This document shows positions 53,746-64,000 of a stretch of DNA of 64,000 bases, piece after piece (position 1 is the first letter of the stretch; each line of letters starts with the position of its first letter). Source of the stretch: Dryas octopetala (taxonomy: Eukaryota; Streptophyta; Magnoliopsida; Rosales; Rosaceae); NCBI GenBank assembly GCA_963921425.1, contig OY992838.1, positions 7,130,001 through 7,194,000 on the forward strand. Reading direction: 5' to 3'. Both the position numbers and the translations under genes were made by a program. The notes beneath the pieces were generated by a model. The model saw nothing but the letters and a program-made list of their open reading frames with translations, ran no database searches and was not told the DNA's origin.

Positions 53746-54732
53746 TTAATTCCCTTCTTGAACATTACTTGTAGGTGATGAAGAAGAAGGAATTGGGTAA
53801 TTCCAGTTGAGCAATTCTTCTATCATTTGTATTGCAATCTTATCCTCTTCCTCATCATTTTCGGCTTCACCCGATCCAACCTCAATCCCAGCCGTTGGTG
53901 ATAAACCCGGCAACAAGGTCGACGATGAGGATCCATGTTCAAAATCTGAACATTGCTTCTTCTTCTTCTCCAGCTCGATTCTCATGACCCAGTTGGAGCT
54001 GGCTCGGGACCCAGCCGGGCGCTTCTGCCACACCCCAATGTGAGAGTTTTCATTGTCAAGTCTTAGGCAGGTGAGAGATGGAGATGGGTCTTTGCAGCAC
54101 TTCCTGAGCTTGGAGCTTAGCAGCTCTGAAAGCGCTTTCGGACTTGTCCATGGAGACTCATGTTGGTCTTGATCACTAGCTTTTGATTCTTGATCCTGAC
54201 AAGGTGTGGTGGGAAAATTGGTCTTGGCGTTTTGACCATTCATCAATATGGCTGCTTGGTCATATGCCCTGGCTGCTGCCTCTGCTGTCTCAAATGTGCC
54301 TAGCCACACCCTTCTCTTACTAAAAACATGAGAGAGAAACAAACATCACATTATGCAACCAAGTGAAGTAAGACGATCTGTTATGTTATTAAATTACGAA
54401 TTAAAACTATTGATAAGGTGCAATTATACATAAATATGTATATGAACATTTGATTCAATATAACATAGCATGTTTGACTAGACTAGACGATTACTCTGAA
54501 AATGATGTAGGAGGAGGTATGTAAGAAAGAAAATGGGGTTGGATGAAGAATTCAATGTGAATATGCACACACATATATCTATATATATATATGTGTGTGT
54601 GTGATAAGAAGCATGTAGAGTGCAATAATGTGAATGGGGTGGAAGTACTTACAGTAAAGGATGGCGAATTTCTGACACCCAGGAGCCCCACTGGCGCTGC
54701 CTGACTCCTCTAAACTTCCTTGATTGTACCAT
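53746..54732 (-). CDS. SHN1: AP2/ERF transcription factor of the SHINE/WIN1 clade (cuticle wax and cutin regulator)
   Basis: Two exons on the minus strand, 54653-54732 and 53746-54319; 217 residues. SHN/WIN1 proteins activate cutin and wax genes in the epidermal nucleus. The start [18 protein letters not shown] and the block [20 protein letters not shown] form a full AP2 domain (about residues 6-63). Its intron falls after HPLL, the position expected for this clade. C-terminal features are a middle motif around [20 protein letters not shown] and an acidic stretch before the end motif [13 protein letters not shown]. Which of SHN1, SHN2 or SHN3 is the direct ortholog cannot be told here. The protein appears intact. 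Confidence 0.93.
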
Positions 54733-56751
54733 GTTTGTTGTTAGAATTTGGTATAAGATAATATGATCAGAGAGAGAGAGAGAGAGATGCAGAAGTTGCA
54801 GAGATAGGTAGATATGGATTTTAAGTAAGGGATTAGCTGGAGATCATGATGATGAACTGATGATCGATGAGGTAGCTAGCTATAATGTATAGGGTAGAGT
54901 GATGGTGATGCATGATGAGTGAGTACTACTAGTCATGATGAAAGGGCATGAACTTGGAATTGGCAATGTATTGTACAAAGTCTGTGTGGACATTTATATG
55001 AATTGTCGGTGGATTGGTCGGAGAGTGACCTGTGCATTAGTACAGCCTGCAATAAAGTTTTCACCTGTACACACAATTGCAGACACCTTGGTTCTTGACA
55101 TCTGGAACTATAACAAAATTGTGACCATCATGTTATGGACCTTCTGCCCACCAAAAAGAAAAGCATTAATTATCTTCCCACTATTCACAAACACTAATTT
55201 TTTATCAACAACTTTTTTACCTAAATCATATATATAATATATATATATAACTCATCATGTGTGCATCAATGATGTGCACTTATCACAGAGTGTTCAACAA
55301 AGGTTTTTTTAAGGCGAGCACTTCCCCAGTTTTGAGGGTAAACTTTTATTTTTTTACATCATCTTTTTCTAGGATATAAAATGAATTTGATAGAAATGTT
55401 ATGTTAATGTTTAGCTCTGAGAGCTCAAAATCCCTGAAATAAATCAAAATATAAACGTCGCGGACAGTAGAATGAAAAACAAATTCATCAAATTCAAAGG
55501 TTGGAAAAATGATTCATATTAATTCGTACAGTAGAGTTTGCAGTTGTGAGAAATGCATATATGCCACTATGCCAGTGTTCTGTTTACCCTGCTTTTTGTT
55601 TTCTTTCTTTTGTATTGCTGTGATTCTATGGCTTGTATAGATCCTGTTTAAAAGAAAGGGTTCATATTATTAAAGAAAATTGAATGCTGTTGAAGGGGTT
55701 TGCGTGCAGTCTGATTTTTTTTCTTTTTCTTTGCATTCATTTAAAGGTTTATTTGGATGGAGGTTGACTCAGAAGACTTGTAGTGGATTGGTTATTTACT
55801 ATGCTAGGACCCGAGTTCTCTAAATTATTGACGTTTTGGTGTCTAAATTTATTGTTGGCTTGACTCTTTTGTCTTTCACACTTTACTTTTCAGACCTGCA
55901 CTTATTTTCATTTTTAAGTGCTAAAAACTAGTTCACAATTAATATTTGAACCATCACAAGCGTCAAAATACATGATGAATTACTTGATAGTTGATACGAG
56001 GGATTTGAATTGACCTTAAAATCTTGTATCCTATGAGAGAGTGGCTCATGAAAATTCCTTATTAACGAAATAGAAATCTTGAGTGCTAAGTTCAGAAAAA
56101 GAGAAAAGAAAATATTTTCTTTTTCTTTTTCTGGTGATTGGGTAATTTGGGTCAAAAGGATTAAGACTTTAATAGATCCGATATAAGAGAAGTTACATGA
56201 ACAAATTCTAACAGAAGGGAGAAAATGAGTCATCCCAATTAGCTTTCATTTTGGGCCTATGGTGGGTGATGCCTAATAATATACTAAGTGGGCCCATATT
56301 TTTGTTTTAAATTTATATGGTGAATTAACTGGGCTCATATTAAATCATTTAAAAGTTATTCTTAAACAATTGTTACTAAATGATGACTTGGAAGTTGGCA
56401 CACACAAATACACAATGGGCTCCTTGGAAGCAAAGAAGGAACCGATTCTAGCTTCAATTTTCTGCAGACACATTCCTTCCCTTCATTCACACATGAAACC
56501 AATGAGATTCTCTTCCCCTCTCTCTTTCTATATGTATTTGATTCATTCCAAAACCTTTACCACCAAATTTTCTCCATCAAATCTCCTTTGTAAGATACCA
56601 TTTGTACCTTCCACATAAGCATCAAAATTCAAAGTTGGTGTCATTTTCATGTCTTTTTGCATGATGCTAATATCTTTCTGGTTTTGGTTTGTTGTAGATA
56701 TACACATCTCTCTTTGTTTGTTACTGTCTGAGAGAGAAAGAAGAGAAGGCA
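54733..56751. other. Divergent promoter region between SHN and PLD, no gene seen
   Basis: It holds the SHN upstream region (GA run near 54772-54787) and the PLD leader. Short frames at 54935, 55928 and 56370 have no family resemblance. Confidence 0.5.
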
Positions 56752-59700
56752 ATGCCACGTTTGCTTCATGGGACACTTTTTGCAACGATATTTGAAATTG
56801 ATAGGCTATATAATGGATGTGGGTTCAACTTGTTGTCGAAGGTATGTACATGACTTTTTGGTTTTCTAACAACTCAAGGTCTGGTCTGCACTCTGGACCA
56901 AAATGGTAGAAATTAAAGAGGTAGTAAATATCTAAGCCACACTCAGGAGTCAGGCCCTATTAATTATAGAATGGACCCCACCCAATTGGTGGTACTAAAG
57001 CCTGAATGATTAATTACTTTCAAAACATGCTTAGAACAACCATGCAAATTAAGCCAAAGTGATGCAATAATATTATTGATTTGCACCAGTATATCAGTTT
57101 TTTTCTTTGTCTCATTTGTAGGCTTATAAACTTGTTGGATTAGATACATCTGCCAAATAATCCTAGACCATAGATTTCATTGCCCATATGGTTGTGAAGA
57201 ATTTTCACCCCAGCAAAATTTCCATTAGCATAGGATTTATATATATGGAGTATTTATTGGAGAAGCTTATCTCCTTGCACAAAATTATAAAAAATCATTT
57301 TCCCCAAGGGGTCACAAAATCCTTGCACAAAATCATTATAAAAAATCATTTTGAACTTTTGTTGCTGTGGTGACACTCATATGGATTCTGACAAATAGTG
57401 TGAAGGCTCTGTTTGGTTTGGTATCCTACTCAAATTTTTTTTTCAAAATTAAGATTTGTTTTTTAAATGTGAGTTTTCAAAATCAATTTTAAAAATTTGA
57501 AAACTTGTTTGGTATGAAATTTGAAAACAATTTTTGAATTTTTAAAATGATAGCAGATAAGGAAGAAGGGAGCGTAAAAAAAAGAGAGGAGAAAAAACGA
57601 TATTTTATTGTTTTTCAAAAGAGGCTTGTTTTTGAATTTTTTCTTGAAACTGTTTTTGAAAATGGTCTGCAAAACACATTTTCTTGTTTTTGAAACAAAA
57701 AAATGGTTTTTGAATAGGATACCAAACAATTTTGGACTCTCATACTCATAAGTTTTACAAGATTTTGTTGGAAACTTCTTTGGCTAGTTGTTTGACTAAA
57801 CATAACAATAAGAAAAGAAAAGGTCCATCATCTTTGATCAGTATAGCCATGCAAATTAAGCTGGTGAACTCTAATCGTTGGCACAAATTTTACTGCCATA
57901 CCATGCAGATGTCTGATTTCAAATTGTTTTCAACTCTCTTTCAATGCTTAAAGTGTCTGTACAATGAATAGTTATTCTCTTATGCTGAAGTGTTTTTGCC
58001 CTGGTTGTTTTTTCCCTCTCAATTTTGGCAATGTGGATACACAAAAGTCGCCTAAAAAATGTCTTGATCAAATCAAGAGGCTGGTGCTATGTGGGCCTCA
58101 GGTATGTTATTCATTATTTGCTAAATAACAAGCTCATTTGCTTCCAGACTACTCAAGTACTCAACCAATATTTGTGTGCATAATTCATTTCTGACATATA
58201 TACCATAAACATTTTGCAGATTGTTGGAACCAAACTCTATGCAACAATTGATCTAGACAAGGCCAGGGTCGGGCGAACCAGGATGGTGAATGATCCCCAA
58301 AACCCCAAATGGAGGGAAAGCTTTCACATCTACTGTGCCCATTATATCTCACATGTGATATTCACTGTCAAATATGATGATCTCATTGGGGCAACACTTG
58401 TTGGAAGAGCTTATGTACCTGTTGAAGATATATTCAAGGGGTATGTGGTGGACAGATGGGTTGAGATATTAGATGAAGATCAGAATCCCATCCATGGTGA
58501 TTCTAGAATTCATGTTCAGTTGCAATTCTCCAATGTTAAAGATGATACACATTGGTCTCAGGGAATCAGAAGTCCTAAGTATGAGGGTGTTCCTTGGACA
58601 TTTTTCAATCAAAGACAGGGTTGCAAGGTTACCCTTTACCAAGATTCCCATGTCGCGGAAGAATTTAATCGTCGGACTCACATGGCCACGGGAACAATCT
58701 ATGAGCCTCGGATGTGTTGGGAGGACATCTTTGATGCAATCACTAATGCTAGACACTTTATTTACGTAACCGGGTGGTCTGTGCACACTGAAATAACCTT
58801 GTTGAGGGATCCAAAAAGGAGAAAACCAGGGGACGAGCTTACACTGGGGCAGCTTCTCAAAAAGAAGGCCGATGAGGGTGTTTTAGTTCTTTTGCTTGTT
58901 TGGGATGACAGAACTTCTGTTGAGGAACTGAAGAAGGATGGCTTGATGACAACCCATGATCAAGAAACTGAGGAATACTTTCGAAGCACGAAAGTTCATT
59001 GCTTTCTATGCCCTCGAAATCCTGATGTTGGAAGAAGCATAGTCCAGGGTTTTGAGACTGCTACAATGTTTACTCACCATCAGAAAACAATTCTAGTTGA
59101 CAGTGAGATGCCTGGTGGAGAATCACAAAAGAGGAGGATTGTGAGCTTTGTTGGAGGTATTGATCTTTGTGATGGAAGATATGATACTCAAAACCATCCC
59201 CTATTTGCAACTCTAGGCACAACCCACAATAAAGATTTCCATCAGCCCAACTTTGCAGGCTCTTCAATCAGGAAAGGCGGTCCAAGGGAGCCCTGGCATG
59301 ATATTCATTGCAAACTTGAAGGGCCTGTTGCTTGGGATGTCTTGTACAACTTTGAGCAGAGGTGGAAGAAGCAAGTTGGTGAAAAATTCTTAATCTCACT
59401 AGGCAAGCTTGAAGCCATCACAATTCACCCGTTAGAAAATACATTCTTAGATGACAAGGAAGTGTGGAATGTTCAGCTGTTCCGATCCATTGATAATGGG
59501 GCTGCTTTTGGCTTTCCTGAGAGACCGCGGGAAGCAACAGAAAGGGGCCTTGTTAGTGGGAAGAATAGCATCATAGACAGAAGCATTCAGGACGCATATA
59601 TCCACGCCATTCGCCGAGCAAAAAAATTCATTTACATAGAGAATCAGTACTTCCTGGGAAGCTCATATGGCTGGAGATCAAAAGACATTAAGGATGAGGA

Positions 59701-60756
59701 TATTAATGCTTTGCATCTTATACCAAAGGAGCTCTCACTGAAGATTGTTAGTAAAATTGAGTCAGAAGAAAGGTTCACTGTCTACATTGTTATCCCAATG
59801 TGGCCAGAAGGTATACCTGAGAGTGCTTCTGTTCAGGCTATATTAGATTGGCAAAGAAGAACAATGGAGATGATGTATGCTGATATCTCTGATGCCATTC
59901 ACAGAAAGGGTTTAACTGCACACCCCAGGGACTATCTGACATTCTTCTGCCTTGGGAACCGGGAAACCAAGAAGGATGGAGAATATAAACCTCCAGAGGC
60001 TCCAGAGCCAGATACTGACTATATAAGAGCTCAGCAGGCCCGACGATTCATGATTTACGTGCATTCGAAAATGATGATAGGTAAGTGGTAACTCTAGATT
60101 TCCATTAACTCTTAATTAATAACATGAAATGCTAGGTGTTACTAGGTTATGTTTGAATGAGAATATTTTACATGTCAGACAGTTTTTACATGCTATGTTG
60201 TGAATCATATTGGAATGTGCAGTCATGATTCATAGCCTGGTAACATAACATGCCAGATATCTAGATCATTACTCATGTTTGAATGCAAATTAATCAAGTC
60301 TGCTAACATGTGCCTCTTTCAGTTGATGATGAATACATAATCATTGGATCTGCCAACATAAACCAAAGGTCAATGGATGGGGCAAGGGACTCCGAGATTG
60401 CTATGGGAGGATTCCAGCCAAACCATTTAGCTTCCACCAACCCAACTAGCGGTCAGATCGCTGCTTTCAGGGGAACACTATGGTATGAGCACCTTAAAGT
60501 GCCTCACAACTCCTTCAGCCATCCAGAATCACTGGAATGCGTCCAACTAGTAAATCAGATTGCTGAAAGGAACTGGGATCTTTACGCAAGTGACACACTT
60601 GATAAAGACCTTCCCGGTCACCTTCTTCGTTACCCCGTTGAGGTAACCAACAGTGGAACTCTAACAACACTGCCAGGGTTCGAACATTTCCCTGACACCA
60701 AGGCTCGAGTTTTGGGAACCAAATCTGAGTACCTTCCTCCAATCCTCACCACCTAA
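56752..60756 (+). CDS. Phospholipase D, alpha class
   Basis: Four exons: 56752-56841, 58048-58101, 58220-60080 and 60323-60756; 812 residues (typical PLD-alpha about 810). It hydrolyses phosphatidylcholine to phosphatidic acid at membranes, with calcium through the N-terminal C2 domain. The small first exon encodes [20 protein letters not shown], the first C2 strand. An 18-codon exon ([18 protein letters not shown]) replaces the usual VENIEE-like linker. The two HKD motifs are intact: H335-x-K337-x4-D342 (HHQKTILVD) and H663-x-K665-x4-D670 (HSKMMIVDD), the second spanning the exon 3-4 junction. [10 protein letters not shown] and the C-terminal ending LPPILTT are the canonical PLD-alpha marks. 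The alpha subclass number is not assigned. Intron 1 (1.2 kb) hosts a MITE at 57416-57727. Confidence 0.94.
57280..57355. repeat. Short tandem duplication in PLD intron 1
   Basis: The words tccttgcacaaaat and tataaaaaatcatttt occur twice in order, with a spacing of about 42 bp. Confidence 0.7.
57416..57727. mobile_element. MITE in PLD intron 1
   Basis: The inverted ends gtttggtatcctactcaaa and tttgaataggataccaaac enclose 312 bp. The interior repeats ttttgaaa/tttcaaaa words in both orientations, so it can fold back. The target duplication is unclear. Confidence 0.65.
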
Positions 60757-63019
60757 CAGTTGTGTCTACTCAAAGAGTAATATTACATTCCTACTAGTCA
60801 TTAACAATGTCAGCCACTCTGATGTGTACAGAACATATGCAATTGTCATCAAAATAAAATTTAATGTTTAATTATCAAATATAATCCTGCATTGTTTCTC
60901 TTAACAACAGAATCCAAAATGTTCTTCCGTTTCTAATGTGTGTGTGTGTTTAGATAGTTTAGTTTCTAGTTCCTCCTGCCCTCTAATGCAAATTCAAGGC
61001 ACAACCCATACAAGTGTCCACCTTCACCACTATAGGCCCAGTCATAACTCCACCATCAGCCACCATCCTCCAGCACATGCATCATTTCATTGGCCATTGT
61101 CCTCATCACAGTCTCATTGAAAGGTTTCTACCCTTATATTGATATTTAGGTCCCAATTCCTTAGTATGCAATAGGGGGCATGGTGCATGCTTATGACCTC
61201 ACCAAAAGAAGACCCCATTTGGCCATAAAGTCCAAAGAAGCGCAGCAAAAACTACTGTGCCAATAAGTGATAAGATTTAGGGTCTAATTGTCAAGCCAAT
61301 GATGATGGCCTTATTGCTTTTTATATACATTAATTCCCCCCAATACCTCGTTCTTTTCAAGCTGCAAAGGTTTGCAGATTGCATATGTTCTGACTTCTGA
61401 GCTGTTTTATCTGGTAAATTTATGGTTGCAATGGAATAAGTTGGCCTCTGCATCAATGAATTTCTCAAAATTTTGGAAGAGGTGTTTTGTTTTCACTTAG
61501 ACGACTTCTTGCACATTAATGGATATCGTTAACACAAAGGACAACAAAGGATGAAAGGCCTCTCTGGAGGGCCAGCAGCACACTGCACACATATTTGGAA
61601 GCATTGATTTAGAAAACTTAAAACATAGCCCAAGTGATAAAGTAAAAGATATTTCTACAGTTCTACTCACAGTAATTTACCACTGCAATGCAGTACAGGT
61701 AGCACAAAGTCCCCTACAGACCCAACAGACAAAAAGGTTTCACATTTTGGCATTTTGCTATGTTCCACACTTCCACCACAATGCCAACTTGGGTGAAGCA
61801 CAAATCAATCACCTTCTCAAATGTTTGAAAAAAATTTTATCGGGTTTCAATTTTTCAATTAAAAATATAACACCGCAGGTCCTCATCCATTAGTTTGAAT
61901 TGATACATCTGAGAGGTTCTTTTCATGTCCTATATATATAGATTAATAGATTAGTCTTAGACTTTTTCTTCCCTTATCCACTTCAAACTTACAGGTCAAT
62001 ATTTCATTATTTTGGTTCATCCAAATCCATTCTTTAGTGGCAAAAAAAAAAAAAAAAAAAATCCGTTCTTTAGGGCATATTTCATATTATATTGCTGGGG
62101 TACTAAAAAGTAAATAAATAAAAAAGCAAAACCCAATTATACCTGACACAGAATCCATAATTTGCATCTCCAAAAGGAGATAAACAAACAGCATCTCCAC
62201 AAGAGACCCACAAATACAATGAACTCAAATAATTGGTTTTTTTTTTTCTTCTTTTGAACCATCAAATAATTGGGTTGGTAACAGACTAACAGAGGAAACA
62301 GAACATTCATCAAACCCAATAATATTAAAAGTGATCCACAAATAAAAAACCAACAAAAAAAAATACCCAAAAAAACTAAATGGATGATGAATGATGATAA
62401 GATGATTGATGAATTTCACCACCCCACCCCACCACACCACTATGGACCCCCCAACACCAACACAAATCCTAAAATTTCACAGAAGTGGTTGTACTTGTAA
62501 GTTGTAACCTACAACAACAAAATGGAAAAACCAAAGCAACCAATAATTAAACTAATCCTCCCTCTTTCCACTTCAGCACTTAACCCTTTGTTTTCTCTCC
62601 CTCCTATTAATAAATTAATCATACCTGCAAGGCTGCAATCACAAAGCACATAAAAAAGAAGAGAAAAAAGAAATAATAAAGAAAGAGAGAGAGAGAGAGG
62701 AAGCAAAGTGCCTCTTTGGTTGAATCAGAAACCAACCAGAGGGCCAAGGCCAACTGGTTCATGAAGGAGAGAAGAACCTGACCTTACCCAATTTCCAACT
62801 CAACCATGCCATCTTTCAGGTCCATTATTATAAAAATAGTAATACTAACCCTTTTGTTTGTTCTTTTTTTGAGGGAAGGTGGTAGTAATCATTTTCCTTT
62901 CTCTGATTTTAATTTTTTCTTGGGAACCAAACAGAGCTTGAATCTTGGTGATTGTATTTGAATTTGGCTAAAATTGGATTGGTGTCTATCTGTGAGTGGC
63001 CTGTTACCAGCTCTAATTG
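60757..63019. other. PLD 3' flank and intergenic DNA
   Basis: No gene is recognised on either strand. It holds poly-A and poly-T runs (62041-62060, 62228-62241), a GA run (62683-62699) and a pyrimidine-rich segment at about 62560-62610. Confidence 0.5.
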
Positions 63020-64000
63020 TATGTATGATGCAGGATCGTGAGGTGTGTCTCTCTCCTTCGTGGATTTAGGGTTTTTGTGGAGAGGTTTGAGGTTGGCCGC
63101 GTCTAGATGAAAAGCTGTAGATTCCTTCCGTCTTGGGTCTCTGCCATTTTCACATGCATGGGGTGAGTTTTTTCTTACTCCTCTCTCTCTCTCTCTCTTT
63201 TTTTTTTTTTTTTTTAAATGGGCTCTGTTTGTTTCCTGAGAAAATTAAGGAAACTAAAGAAGTAAATTTCAAAACTTGGATTGTTTTTGTGGATTTTCAA
63301 AGCAACCAAACGGAGGGTAGCTTATTGTCTGGTTGTTGAGAGAAGCAATGAGAACAAAATAAAGAAGTGATACTTCACATCTGAGAATGATATTTTTTTT
63401 TATCTTCTAATTATTGACATTAGAAAATTTAAAAGTGCAAAAGTGCAACATTTCCATTTTTTTTTCTTCTTCTTTTTTCCTTAGCTTTCTGGATGAACAA
63501 ACAGGGGCTTACGGTTTCCTTCTGTAGCTCAAGCTTGTTCCTTTAACTTTTTTTTTTTTTTTAATCTTTGTACTTGGGTTTGCTTGTTTGTTAAGCGAGC
63601 TTGAGAGTCAGTGAACAGGGAAATGTGTTGGTGGCTTTTTTATCTGCCATTCTTTTCTTCAACTCTTAGGCAGTTGGTAATTATATTCGAAGGGTTTTCC
63701 CTTTGCATGGAATTCTATAGGAATTATGTATTCTAGGTGTTGTTTGTTGTCCCAGACGGAGAGATGCTTTGGGAAGAAACCTTGCTGTTCATTTTTTGTA
63801 TTCTCTGGAGCTTGTATTCGAGCTCTTGTGGTTCTAATTATGGAGAAAGTCAAAAGTAAATGCAAGGCACTTTTCAGAGTAAGGGAGAAAATTTTCTTTC
63901 TTTTCTTACTTAAAATTTTTCTGGTGAATATCTGATCCATGAAATGGCCATGTGTTGTTCTTATTGTAAGAGGCTTTTTCATAATTGGGCATTTTGGCCT
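63020..64000 (+). promoter_or_regulatory. Possible 5' leader of a plus-strand gene beyond the right edge
   Basis: GC-richer sequence at about 63035-63160 with gtggatttagggtttttgtg and a good donor (catgggg|tgag or ggg|gtgag near 63160), followed by CT and T runs, resembles a first leader exon and intron. No coding exon is in the window, so this is tentative. Confidence 0.3.

Noticed and set aside
55928-56618. Frames of 101 and 82 codons between SHN and PLD
   Set aside because: No recognisable domain, AT-rich intergenic composition and no supporting exon structure.

Overview
This is a nuclear chromosomal segment from a flowering plant, almost certainly a dicot. It has many short exons with GT-AG introns, AT-rich introns and intergenic DNA, and plant-specific gene families (SHN-type AP2/ERF, RDR6, BSD2, SPX, GID1-like carboxylesterase, PLD-alpha). 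It also carries dense small DNA transposons. The species cannot be fixed from the sequence alone. No operon, prophage, CRISPR or organellar signature is seen.

Layout. 1-10.5 kb is a tandem polygalacturonase (PG) cluster on the minus strand: one complete gene (3.8-6.1 kb), a decayed 3' fragment (7.1-7.4 kb), a second complete gene (7.6-10.45 kb), and at the left edge a promoter-like copy implying a third gene just outside. An hAT-like element and a tRNA-type SINE lie upstream. 11.5-27.1 kb holds a UAP56-type DEAD-box RNA helicase gene (21.7-27.1 kb, minus) and a Lunapark ER-shaping gene (15.7-19.3 kb, minus). A nearly identical direct duplication of about 2.9 kb carries the helicase's last three exons to the far side of Lunapark (copies 11.57-14.51 and 19.92-22.80 kb).

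27.6-38 kb: small repeats, BSD2 (Rubisco assembly chaperone, plus), a class-I-type carboxylesterase (minus), an SPX-domain phosphate-signalling gene (minus) with two P1BS sites in its promoter, and two transposons (35.97-36.83 and 36.98-37.94 kb). 38.3-44.3 kb: complete RDR6 (plus). 46.35-53.57 kb: a transposon graveyard with at least seven elements, three of them clearly nested and most with target-site duplications (TSDs). 53.7-54.7 kb: SHN/WIN1 cuticle regulator (minus). 56.75-60.76 kb: phospholipase D alpha (plus). The last 3 kb are non-coding and end in what may be the 5' leader of the next gene.

The genes are unrelated housekeeping and regulatory loci rather than a pathway. The most interesting material is structural: an hAT-like family built of ATTTCG motifs with two opposite-orientation copies carrying different internal sequence, the stacked insertions 3' of RDR6, and the recent helicase-tail duplication.
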